44,242 nucleotides of DNA. It comes from Prevotella sp. UBA2444 (GTDB lineage Bacteria > Bacteroidota > Bacteroidia > Bacteroidales > Bacteroidaceae). Below are positions 7,833-15,461 of the stretch, in pieces; the stretch's first letter is position 1; the number at the start of each line of letters is the position of its first letter. The notes under the pieces were generated by a model, which was not told where the DNA came from, searched no databases, and was given only the letters and a program-made list of their open reading frames with translations. Made by a program: the position numbers and the translations under genes. The stretch lies in NCBI GenBank assembly GCA_002342665.1, contig DDQK01000025.1, forward strand, positions 155,609 through 199,850, read 5' to 3'.

Positions 7833-9893
7833 ATGCAAAAAGGTAACATCGGGGTTACTACCGAGAACATCTTCCCCGTCATCAAAAAGTTTCTCTACAG
7901 TGATCATGAGATCTTCCTCCGCGAGATGGTCAGCAATGCCGTCGACGCCACACAGAAGATGAAGACCCTCGCCGCCAGCGGTGAGTACAAGGACGAACTG
8001 GGCGACCTCACCGTGCGCGTCAGCATGGATGCCGACAAGGGCACCATCACCATCAGCGACCACGGTATCGGCATGACCGAGGAGGAAATCGACAAGTACA
8101 TCAACCAGATCGCCTTCTCGGGCGTCACCGACTTCCTGGAGAAGTACAAGGACACCGCCAACGCCATCATCGGCCACTTCGGACTCGGCTTCTACTCATC
8201 CTTCATGGTGTCGAAGAAGGTGGAGATCATCACCAAGTCCTACCGCGAGGGCTCGAAGGCCGTCAAGTGGAGCTGCGACGGATCGCCCGCCTACGAGATC
8301 GACGATGCCGAGCGCGCTGAACACGGCTCCGACATCATCCTCTACATCGACGACGACTGCAAGGAGTATCTCGACAAGTCCAAGCTCGAGGGCCTGCTAC
8401 AGAAGTACTGCAAGTTTATGGCCGTACCCATTGCCTTCGGCAAGAAGCAGGAGTGGTCGAAGGAAGAGAGCAAGATGGTAGACACCCAGGAGGACAACAT
8501 CATCAACGGCGTCGAGCCCCTCTGGACCAAGACACCGTCGACCCTCAAGGACGAGGACTACAAGTCGTTCTACCGCACCCTCTACCCCATGAGTGACGAA
8601 CCACTCTTCTGGATTCACCTTAACGTCGACTACCCCTTCAACCTGACGGGTATCCTCTACTTCCCCAAGATCAAGTCGAACATCGAGCTGCAGCGCAACA
8701 AGATACAACTCTACTGCAACCAGGTCTTCGTCACTGACCAGGTGGAGGGCATCGTACCTGAGTTCCTCACCCTGCTCCACGGCGTGATCGACTCCCCCGA
8801 TATTCCCCTGAACGTCTCGCGCTCCTATCTGCAGAGCGACCGTGAGGTGAAGAAGATCTCCACCTACATCACCAAGAAGGTGGCCGACCGCCTCAGCTCT
8901 ATCTTCAAGGAAAACCGAAAGGAGTACGAAGAGAAGTGGGATGACCTGAAGCTCTTCATCAACTACGGCATCCTCGCCGAAGACGGCTTCTACGACCGTG
9001 CCAAGGACTTCGCACTGATGAAGGACACTGAGGGCAAGTACTTCACCTTCGACGAGTACCGTAAGCTCATCGAGGCATCGCAGAAGGACAAGGACGACAC
9101 CCTCGTCTACCTCTACGCCACCGACCGCGACGAGCAGTACTCCTACATCAAGGCCGCACAGGACAAGGGCTACTCCGTGCTGCTGCTCGACGGACAGCTC
9201 GACGTTCCCACCATCCAGACGCTGGAACAGAAGTTCGAGAAGAGCCGATTCACACGTGTCGACGCCGACATCATCGACCGGCTCATCGTCAAGAGTGACG
9301 CCCCGAAGTCTGACCTCTCCGACGAAGAGAGTGACAATTTGTCAGCCGTCTTCCGCACACAGATGCCCAAGCTCGACAAGGCCGAGTTCATGGTCCAGGT
9401 CGATGCCCTCGGCGCCGGAGCACGTCCTGTCGTCATCACCCAGAACGAGTACATGCGCCGCATGAAGGACATGAGTCGATTCCAGCAGGGCATGGGCTTC
9501 TACGGACAGATGCCCGACTCCTACACACTGGTGCTCAACGCCGACCACCCGCTGGTGCGTCGCGTGCTCGACGAGAGCAAGGCGGCCACCGAGGAGGCTC
9601 TGAAGCCCATCGAGGCTGAACTGAAGGGACAGGAGGCCCGTCTGGCCGCCATCCGACAGCAGCAGGACAAGAAGAAGTGGGACGAGATCACCCAGGAGGA
9701 GAAAGACCAGAAGGCTGAGGCCGAGAAGGCCGTCCAAGAACAGAAGGACAAGCGGCAGGCCGTCATCGCCGACTATGCCAAGGACAACTCCATTGTCCAC
9801 CAGCTCATCGACCTGGCGCTCCTGCAGAACGGCATGCTCCGTGGCGAGGCCCTCGACCGCTTCCTCAAGCGCTCTGTAGACCTCATCAAATAA
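7833..9893 (+). CDS. htpG: Hsp90-family molecular chaperone HtpG
   Basis: A 686-residue ATP-dependent cytoplasmic chaperone. The N-terminal GHKL ATPase shows FLREMVSNAVDAT (catalytic Glu31, Asn35, Asp38), DHGIGMT and IGHFGLGFYSSFMVS. The middle and C-terminal domains follow at normal length, with a Lys/Glu-rich insertion near 590-650 (KKKWDEITQEEKDQKAEAEKA region). I choose ATG 7833 because family members begin MQKGNIGVTTENIF; an in-frame ATG at 7794 lies inside the -12 element of the sigma-54 promoter and cannot be on that transcript. Codons are strongly biased to C-ending, as expected for a highly expressed gene. Confidence 0.96.
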   Translation: MQKGNIGVTTENIFPVIKKFLYSDHEIFLREMVSNAVDATQKMKTLAASGEYKDELGDLTVRVSMDADKGTITISDHGIGMTEEEIDKYINQIAFSGVTDFLEKYKDTANAIIGHFGLGFYSSFMVSKKVEIITKSYREGSKAVKWSCDGSPAYEIDDAERAEHGSDIILYIDDDCKEYLDKSKLEGLLQKYCKFMAVPIAFGKKQEWSKEESKMVDTQEDNIINGVEPLWTKTPSTLKDEDYKSFYRTLYPMSDEPLFWIHLNVDYPFNLTGILYFPKIKSNIELQRNKIQLYCNQVFVTDQVEGIVPEFLTLLHGVIDSPDIPLNVSRSYLQSDREVKKISTYITKKVADRLSSIFKENRKEYEEKWDDLKLFINYGILAEDGFYDRAKDFALMKDTEGKYFTFDEYRKLIEASQKDKDDTLVYLYATDRDEQYSYIKAAQDKGYSVLLLDGQLDVPTIQTLEQKFEKSRFTRVDADIIDRLIVKSDAPKSDLSDEESDNLSAVFRTQMPKLDKAEFMVQVDALGAGARPVVITQNEYMRRMKDMSRFQQGMGFYGQMPDSYTLVLNADHPLVRRVLDESKAATEEALKPIEAELKGQEARLAAIRQQQDKKKWDEITQEEKDQKAEAEKAVQEQKDKRQAVIADYAKDNSIVHQLIDLALLQNGMLRGEALDRFLKRSVDLIK

Positions 9894-9914
9894 CTCATAA
9901 CCCCAATACACCAA

Positions 9915-9951
9915 TGAGGGCCTGCAGCATCTGCAAGCCCTCATTTTTTTT
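9915..9951 (+). terminator. rho-independent terminator of htpG
   Basis: TGAGGGC (9915-9921) pairs with GCCCTCA (9937-9943), with an inner TGCAG/CTGCA stem, followed by a run of eight T. Confidence 0.88.
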
Positions 9952-10287
9952 ATTTCTAAAACTCTCAATCCTTTACTCACTGCCTTCCGAGTGGTACACG
10001 GAAGCCTCTAAAGTGGGAATCTACAGGCATTAAAGTGGGAGTTTAGTGCCTTTGAACTGGTTTGCGCCTATAGGCATCATTATTTGCGGCCCGGGGCGCA
10101 AATGTTTGTGCCCCTAGGGAATAATATTTGTGGCTATAGGCAAAAACTAAATTCTCTCAGCTGCAAGTGTCGGCGAACTTTAACTCCGGACCTGACCCCG
10201 GTGAGCGGCGGAAGTTCCGTATTTCGTCGTTTTCTGGTCTTTTTCGAAGCTTTTTTGTGAAAAATTCATAAATAAAAGGGGGCGTTC
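9952..10287. other. intergenic stretch without a recognisable gene
   Basis: No convincing ORF in either strand. It holds the 22-bp-period array (10009-10148, listed separately) and about 140 bp of otherwise unremarkable sequence before the MerR-type promoter. Confidence 0.7.
10009..10148. repeat. degenerate tandem array, 22-bp period, palindromic units
   Basis: TAAAGTGGGA occurs at 10009 and 10031. TTTG(C/T)G-type units begin at 10061, 10083, 10105 and 10127, every step exactly 22 bp. The cores of the last four are palindromic or nearly so: GCCTATAGGC, TTTGCG...CGCAAA, CCCCTAGGG, GGCTATAGGC. Sequence varies but the period and the dyad are kept. Confidence 0.75.
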
Positions 10288-10320
10288 TTGACTCTCCCCT
10301 TAGTGGAGGTATTATATTTG
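10288..10320 (+). promoter_or_regulatory. MerR-type promoter/operator upstream of 10352
   Basis: TTGACT (10288-10293) and TATATT (10313-10318, within the -7 box TATATTTG at 10313-10320) are separated by 19 bp, the over-long spacer characteristic of MerR-family targets. Between them lies the dyad CTCC-N7-GGAG (10294-10308). Suggests autoregulation by the adjacent MerR protein. Confidence 0.65.
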
Positions 10321-10351
10321 CAGTCGAGAAAAATGATGAAAGGATTAGACT

Positions 10352-11221
10352 ATGCCAAAGAAGATCAGATTGACCATCGGAGAATTCTCAAAGTTCTGCC
10401 GAGTAACGATTAAGACCTTGCGCCACTACGATAAGTTGGGGCTGTTGGCACCTAAGGAGGTGGACGAGTGGACTCACTACCGCTACTACCACGTTTCGCA
10501 AATGCAACAGCTGAATGCTATCCTGAGATTGAAGAATCTCGGATTCTCGCTTGAAGAGATACGCGAATTGTTGGACGAAGGTACTCACACTCCAACCATC
10601 CCACAAATCGAAGAAAAGAAAAAGGCGACAGAACAGCAAATTGAAGCACTGAAGGCAAAACGAGCCGAACTGCAGCGATTGGGTGATACTATCATGCATA
10701 TCAGCAATATGGAACGCATCTCTATTCAGAGACTGCCAGCTATTATCGTTGCCTCTCATCGCCGGATGCTTAAACGAAGAGAAGACCTGATACCTCTCTT
10801 TAACAACGTCATCAACCCTGAGATCCAGCGCATTGGATGCGTACGAACACTGCCTATCTATGGCTTCACGATGGAACACGAGCCTGAGTATAAGACTGAG
10901 GACATCGATACCGAATACTGCCTGCAGGTGGAGGCTATGTATGACGACACTGATATCATCAAGTTTAAGCAGTTACCAGAAGTGCCGAAGGCTGTGTGCC
11001 TGAAGCATACAGGAACATACGACACGATCAACGAATCGTTTGCCGAGGTCATGCACTATATTGAGACCAACGGTTACAAGATAGCCGGATTGTACCGCAT
11101 ACAGTTCGAGGAAGGTCAGCACAACCAGAAAGATCCAGATAAATATATCACTATCATACAAGTTCCCGTAACAAAAAATGTACTCCAAACCCCACTTCTC
11201 AATGAAACCGATTATCAATAG
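10352..11221 (+). CDS. MerR family regulator with GyrI-like effector domain
   Basis: A 289-residue one-component regulator of the BmrR layout. Residues 6-75 are the MerR winged helix-turn-helix (TIGEFSKFCRVTIKTLRHYDKLGLL, then HYRYY). Residues about 80-120 form the dimer coiled coil rich in Lys/Glu/Gln. Residues about 130-285 resemble the GyrI/AraC effector-binding domain that holds hydrophobic or cationic drugs. Members twist the 19-bp spacer of their target promoter to activate it, and such a promoter lies just upstream, so autoregulation is likely. The stop overlaps the next gene. Confidence 0.9.
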   Translation: MPKKIRLTIGEFSKFCRVTIKTLRHYDKLGLLAPKEVDEWTHYRYYHVSQMQQLNAILRLKNLGFSLEEIRELLDEGTHTPTIPQIEEKKKATEQQIEALKAKRAELQRLGDTIMHISNMERISIQRLPAIIVASHRRMLKRREDLIPLFNNVINPEIQRIGCVRTLPIYGFTMEHEPEYKTEDIDTEYCLQVEAMYDDTDIIKFKQLPEVPKAVCLKHTGTYDTINESFAEVMHYIETNGYKIAGLYRIQFEEGQHNQKDPDKYITIIQVPVTKNVLQTPLLNETDYQ

Positions 11222-11546
11222 CACTGAACTGATAGCTGCCTGCGGACTCTATTGCGGAGCCTGCAAGAAATATCAGAAAGACAAATGTCCTGGGTGCAGA
11301 AAGAACAGGACGGCCACATGGTGCAACATCCGCAGATGCTGTTGGAAGAATGGATATAACACCTGTGCGGAATGCGAAGTAGATGCCAGTAAGTGCAAGT
11401 ATCACAATACGTTCATGGGCAAACTGTGTTCGATCATCTTCAGCAGCGACCGCCCCGCCTGTATCCGCTATATCCGGAAAAACGGCGAGGAGGCCTATGC
11501 TGAAAGGATGTCGTGGGAAGAGCTGATGACCATCAGGAGGCGTTAG
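11202..11546 (+). CDS. DUF3795 cysteine-rich protein
   Basis: A 114-residue protein with the DUF3795 signature AACGLYCGACKKY near the N-terminus, followed by more Cys (CPGC, CRRCC-like, CAEC) that could bind zinc or an Fe-S cluster. Function of the family is unknown. It overlaps the end of the MerR gene by 20 bp if started at ATG 11202; an alternative ATG at 11178 would overlap by 44 bp. Co-transcription with the regulator suggests it is part of the same response. Confidence 0.8.
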   Translation: MKPIINSTELIAACGLYCGACKKYQKDKCPGCRKNRTATWCNIRRCCWKNGYNTCAECEVDASKCKYHNTFMGKLCSIIFSSDRPACIRYIRKNGEEAYAERMSWEELMTIRRR

Positions 11547-11570
11547 TTTTCTTCGCCACCTCCAGCGTTG

Positions 11571-13565
11571 TCACCCCCCCTGGCCGAAATTTCCTCCTCG
11601 GCGATTACCTCGGCCGCCCCGATTAACTCGGCCACGCCCAAAGCCTCCACCACGACGGAATCCCTGTCCGTTGCCAAAACTGGGGAATTCTGCATCAGGC
11701 TGCTTGCCTATATCGATAAGCAATTTGAAAAGCGCACGCCTACGTTGTGACCATGTAGGGAAGTCATCAGCCTGCAATGTGTTAACCTTAAATCCTGGCA
11801 TCTGTGGCCGTCCCTGCATAAAGTCCATTCTGCTGGTGGTGATGATGCACGGCTTGGTCTTGCCGTCGGCAATGAGACGATCGGCAATGGCATCGGCACC
11901 GCCTATCTTGAACCAGTCTTCCATCGTACCACCGGCTTCCGGCACCAGTCGTATCATAACCGGCATCTTCGGCTCTTCAGGCTGAGGTGACATATACCAT
12001 GCCTCGCCACGTTCCAGGTCATAGCTGACGCGCCCATGAGGAATATCACCCATCGATGCGAAATTGAAAGGCGAGCGGGGATTGTCGGCAATGCTGAACT
12101 TGAAACCGCTTGAGGGCAGGATGTACATGTTCTGAGGATCAGTGACATAGGTGCTGTCCATCAGGAAGCAGTACTCGAATGTCTCATACAGATAGCCGGA
12201 TAGCGTCACGCTCCATACGCCATCAGAATCGCGCTCCATCGGCAATAGGTCTGGCAGCATCTCACAGGCAAGCTTCACGCTGTCAGCCTCTGGAGCCTTG
12301 AAGCGGAACGTGATGCCCTCCTCACCGTATTCGGGCGAGATGATTGGCTTGGGGAAGAGGCGAGCCATCACCCCTGGCGTAAACTGCTGTTCTTTTCCCG
12401 TGGCAGCAGGAGCTGGCTGGCCAGCCTCCATCGCTGCCTTGGAAGCTTTCTTGTTGAAGAGCAGTCGCAGTGTCTTATCGAGGAAATAGCGCGCATTCAT
12501 CCACGTATGTCCGAACTTGTCGGTGGTGAGTTCCTTCACGGTTCGGATGCCTTTCTTGTCGAGGAACTCCATATAGTCGCGGGCTGTGCCATAGAGGAAA
12601 TCATCTGTACCCACGCCAAGCCAGAAGAGATTGATCTTGGAGTTGGTATCTTTGGCATTGTCATAGACGCCAGGAATGTCGGTAGATGTAAACGAGCTGT
12701 AGCTGCACAGATAGGAGAACTTATCGAGATGGCTCAGGCCGTTGAACAGTGCCTGATTACCACCACGCGAGAAACCTCCGATGGCCCGATGGTCTGGATC
12801 GTTGATGGTACGGTAGTTGGCCTCAACGTATGGCATCAGGTCGTTAATCAGGTCTTGGCTAAATACATTTCCCCCAAAACGGGTCTGAGGCATATTCTGG
12901 CCTTCCGGTTGTTTAACAAGCAGCTTGCTGGGATTGCCGTATGGCAGCACGACAATCATCTCCTGAGCAGCATCTTCGGCCAGGAGATTATCGAGAATGT
13001 AGTTCACGCGGCCAACCTTATAATACACCTCCTCGGTATCGGTGGTGCCGCTGATGAGATAGAACACAGGATAGTCCTTATCATGGTCACGCATATAGCC
13101 AGGCGGCAGATAGACGATGGCATTGTTGGTGCCTCCGAGGCTTTTCGAATAGTAGTGTATGTACTCCATACGTCCGTGGGGCACATTCTTGATGTCGCTA
13201 ACCATCGGAGCGCTGGGATTCTTGATCTCCAGAAGACTGTTCTTGAAGCCTTCGTTGGGGAAATATTGCGGGTTCATCGGGTCCATGATGCTCACGCCGT
13301 CGACCACGAAACAATAGGGATACAAGTCTGGGGCTGCCGGACCCAGAGTGGCTGTCCACACCCCATCCGCATCGCGCTGCATCGGTTTCCTGCCAGCGAA
13401 CTGTACATCGACCTGCACATTCTTCGCATGTTTGTTCCAATAGCGGAAAGTGACAGTTCCGTCGGCATTACAGACAGTTGACTGTTGCTCCTCTGATGGC
13501 TGTGCCCAGCATCCCATTACAACGGCAAGGAGTGAGACCATCGTGAAAATCCTGAAGTTCCTCAT
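11571..13565 (-). CDS. secreted CE1-family esterase with duplicated, degenerate second module
   Basis: 664 residues. A signal peptide (1-21) has Cys19 in VVMGC, so it may be a lipoprotein. Residues 30-115 form an E-set/CBM48-like domain (GTVTFRYWNKHAKNV...). Residues 130-372 are an esterase-D/CE1 alpha/beta-hydrolase with nucleophile Ser266 (GGFSRGG), Asp near 321-322 and His353 (FGHTW). This order is that of feruloyl or acetyl xylan esterases of ruminal Prevotella. Residues 403-500 repeat the E-set domain (GITFRFKAPEADSVKL...), and 505-615 look like a shortened second esterase without GxSxG. The C-terminus is Gly/Arg-rich (about 625-664). Probably acts on hemicellulose side chains at the cell surface; exact substrate unknown. 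Confidence 0.85.
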   Translation of the reverse strand: MRNFRIFTMVSLLAVVMGCWAQPSEEQQSTVCNADGTVTFRYWNKHAKNVQVDVQFAGRKPMQRDADGVWTATLGPAAPDLYPYCFVVDGVSIMDPMNPQYFPNEGFKNSLLEIKNPSAPMVSDIKNVPHGRMEYIHYYSKSLGGTNNAIVYLPPGYMRDHDKDYPVFYLISGTTDTEEVYYKVGRVNYILDNLLAEDAAQEMIVVLPYGNPSKLLVKQPEGQNMPQTRFGGNVFSQDLINDLMPYVEANYRTINDPDHRAIGGFSRGGNQALFNGLSHLDKFSYLCSYSSFTSTDIPGVYDNAKDTNSKINLFWLGVGTDDFLYGTARDYMEFLDKKGIRTVKELTTDKFGHTWMNARYFLDKTLRLLFNKKASKAAMEAGQPAPAATGKEQQFTPGVMARLFPKPIISPEYGEEGITFRFKAPEADSVKLACEMLPDLLPMERDSDGVWSVTLSGYLYETFEYCFLMDSTYVTDPQNMYILPSSGFKFSIADNPRSPFNFASMGDIPHGRVSYDLERGEAWYMSPQPEEPKMPVMIRLVPEAGGTMEDWFKIGGADAIADRLIADGKTKPCIITTSRMDFMQGRPQMPGFKVNTLQADDFPTWSQRRRALFKLLIDIGKQPDAEFPSFGNGQGFRRGGGFGRGRVNRGGRGNRRGGNFGQGG

Positions 13566-13601
13566 AATCCTATAGGTTTTTAATTGTTAGAAAAGACATG
13601 G

Positions 13602-13609
13602 CAAATATA
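13602..13609 (-). promoter_or_regulatory. -7 box TATATTTG of the CE1 esterase gene
   Basis: Minus-strand TATATTTG, 36 bp upstream of the ATG. Confidence 0.7.
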
Positions 13610-13714
13610 AGAATAAAAACCGAATCCACCAAGAAAAGTGTCAAATATCTGACAAAAGGCATGCAAAATGGCATCTTGAAGTAAGCAGAAGCAGGGTTAC
13701 CGGCTGAAGACAAG

Positions 13715-13780
13715 TTTGCCCGGAGCAAAGTAGGAGTTTGCTCCGGGCAAAGTCAGGGTTTGCTCCGAGGAAAGTCTGAG
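13715..13780. repeat. three tandem 22-bp units with TTTGC...GCAAAGT palindrome
   Basis: TTTGC begins at 13715, 13737 and 13759, exactly 22 bp apart. Each unit holds a near-perfect dyad (TTTGCCCGGAGCAAA, TTTGCTCCGGGCAAA, then a degenerate TTTGCTCCGAGGAAA) followed by GT and a purine-rich linker. It sits between the DUF1015 stop and the esterase promoter. Same period and dyad layout as the array at 10009-10148. Confidence 0.85.
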
Positions 13781-13783
13781 AGA

Positions 13784-15031
13784 TCAGCTGAGCTTGTGGA
13801 TAACAAGTCCCGAACGCAATTTCGGTTCAAACCAAGTTGCCTTCGGAGGCATGATTTTACCAGAGTCGGCAATATCCATGATCTGCTGCATCGACACAGG
13901 GTAGAGTGCCAGTGCGGCACGCATCTCACCTGAGTCCACACGGCGTTTCAGCTCACCAAGCCCACGCAGTCCTCCCACGAAATCAATGCGCTGAGAAGAG
14001 CGCAGGTCACCGATGTTCAGTATCTCATCGAGGATGAGTCGGCTGGAGATATCCACATCGAGCACGCCAATGGGGTCGCTATTGTCGTAGGTACCCTCCT
14101 TAGCCTTCAGGCTGAACCAGTGCTGGTCCAGATAGAGAGAGAACTCGTGCAGCTGCTGTGGCTTGTAGATTTCGGTTCCCTTGTCTTCCACTACGAAGTT
14201 CACCTGCAGTGCAGCCAGAAATTCTTCGGACGACATGCCGTTGAGGTCTTTGACCACGCGATTGTAATCGAGGATGGTCAGCTGGGATGCCTGGAAGCAG
14301 ACGGCCATGAAATAGTTATACTCCTCATCGCCCCGATGGTTGGGGTTCTGCTTCTGTTTCTCTGCTCCGACGAGTGCTGCCGCTGCTGAACGATGGTGCC
14401 CGTCGGCGATATACAATGAAGGCATCTTCCGGAACTCTTCAGTGATGGTCTGCATGTCCTGCTCGTCTGAGATTACCCAGAACTGATGGCGGAACCCATC
14501 GATAGGCGCGATGAAGTCATACTCGGGCTCGGTGGCAGCATAGCGCATCAGCAGTTCGTTGAGCACCTGGTTGTCGGGATAAGCGAAGAAAACGGGCTCG
14601 ATATTGGCATTATTTACCCTGACGTGCTTCATGCGGTCTTCCTCCTTATCGCGACGGGTCAGCTCATGCTTCTTGATACGCCCGGCCATATAGTCGTCGG
14701 TATGGGCACATACCACCAGTCCGTACTGCGTCTTGCCGTTCATCGTCTGGGCATAGATATAATAATGTTCGTCAGCGTCCTGGACGAGCCATCCCTTATC
14801 CTGAAACTTCTGGAAGTTCTCGGCAGCCTTCTCGTAGACACGAGGGTCATACTCAGAGGTACCTACGGGGAAATCAATCTCGGGCTTGATGATATGATAC
14901 AGACTCTTCTCATTGTCACCGGCCTCAGCACGTGCCTCTTCAGAGTCGAGCACGTCGTAAGGGCGGCTTTCTACCTGCTCAACCAAATCTTTTGGTGGGC
15001 GGATTCCCTTGAATGGTTTTACAATTGCCAT
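13784..15031 (-). CDS. DUF1015 family protein
   Basis: A 415-residue soluble protein recognised as DUF1015 from its start (VKPFKGIRPPKDLVEQVESRPYDVLDSEEA) and the internal IADGHHRSAAAALVGAEKQ motif. Function is unassigned; the conserved His pair in DGHHR suggests an enzyme. It is the last gene of a tight five-gene operon, 2 bp after the HIT gene. Confidence 0.88.
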   Translation of the reverse strand: MAIVKPFKGIRPPKDLVEQVESRPYDVLDSEEARAEAGDNEKSLYHIIKPEIDFPVGTSEYDPRVYEKAAENFQKFQDKGWLVQDADEHYYIYAQTMNGKTQYGLVVCAHTDDYMAGRIKKHELTRRDKEEDRMKHVRVNNANIEPVFFAYPDNQVLNELLMRYAATEPEYDFIAPIDGFRHQFWVISDEQDMQTITEEFRKMPSLYIADGHHRSAAAALVGAEKQKQNPNHRGDEEYNYFMAVCFQASQLTILDYNRVVKDLNGMSSEEFLAALQVNFVVEDKGTEIYKPQQLHEFSLYLDQHWFSLKAKEGTYDNSDPIGVLDVDISSRLILDEILNIGDLRSSQRIDFVGGLRGLGELKRRVDSGEMRAALALYPVSMQQIMDIADSGKIMPPKATWFEPKLRSGLVIHKLS

Positions 15032-15033
15032 GA

Positions 15034-15459
15034 TTACAGATACTGCTTAATTTTCTCAATCATCTCTGCATATTCTGCATCAGAGAGGTATACCTTGCCA
15101 GGATTCATCTGGAACGTGCCACCATAATCGGGGCCATCAACGTATTTGGGAGCCAGATGGAAGTGCAGGTGCGAGAGCTTGTCGCTATAGGCACCGTAGT
15201 TGATCTTCTCGGGATTGAAAGCCTTCTGCATGGCTCTCGTCACTCGAGCCACATCGGCCATGAAGGCATTACGGTCTTCGTCAGAGAGTTCGTTAAGATC
15301 GTTTACATGGTCTTTATAAGCCACGAGACAACGGCCACGATAGGTTTGCTCCTTAAACAGGAAAGCGCGTGACACCGACAGCTGACAGATCTCTATCATC
15401 AGGTCGTGGAGTGTCTGATTATTGGTGCAGTAAAGGCACTGCTTGGGATCACTTTGCAT
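15034..15459 (-). CDS. HIT family protein (histidine triad hydrolase/transferase)
   Basis: A 141-residue protein with the histidine triad HLHFHLAPK (His97, His99, His101) and an N-terminal CLYC pair that may bind zinc. HIT proteins cleave or transfer nucleotides from purine mononucleotide substrates. It lies 2 bp downstream of the aminotransferase gene and 2 bp upstream of DUF1015, so all are probably on one transcript. Confidence 0.92.
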   Translation of the reverse strand: MQSDPKQCLYCTNNQTLHDLMIEICQLSVSRAFLFKEQTYRGRCLVAYKDHVNDLNELSDEDRNAFMADVARVTRAMQKAFNPEKINYGAYSDKLSHLHFHLAPKYVDGPDYGGTFQMNPGKVYLSDAEYAEMIEKIKQYL

Positions 15460-15461
15460 AA

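Noticed and set aside
10009..10148. CRISPR array
   Set aside because: Units follow each other at 22 bp without separate spacers, the units themselves vary, and no cas gene is present in the window.
12507..13481. 324-codon open frame on the plus strand
   Set aside because: It lies entirely opposite the CE1 esterase gene, which has a signal peptide, catalytic motifs and a promoter; the opposite frame has no recognisable domain or start signal.
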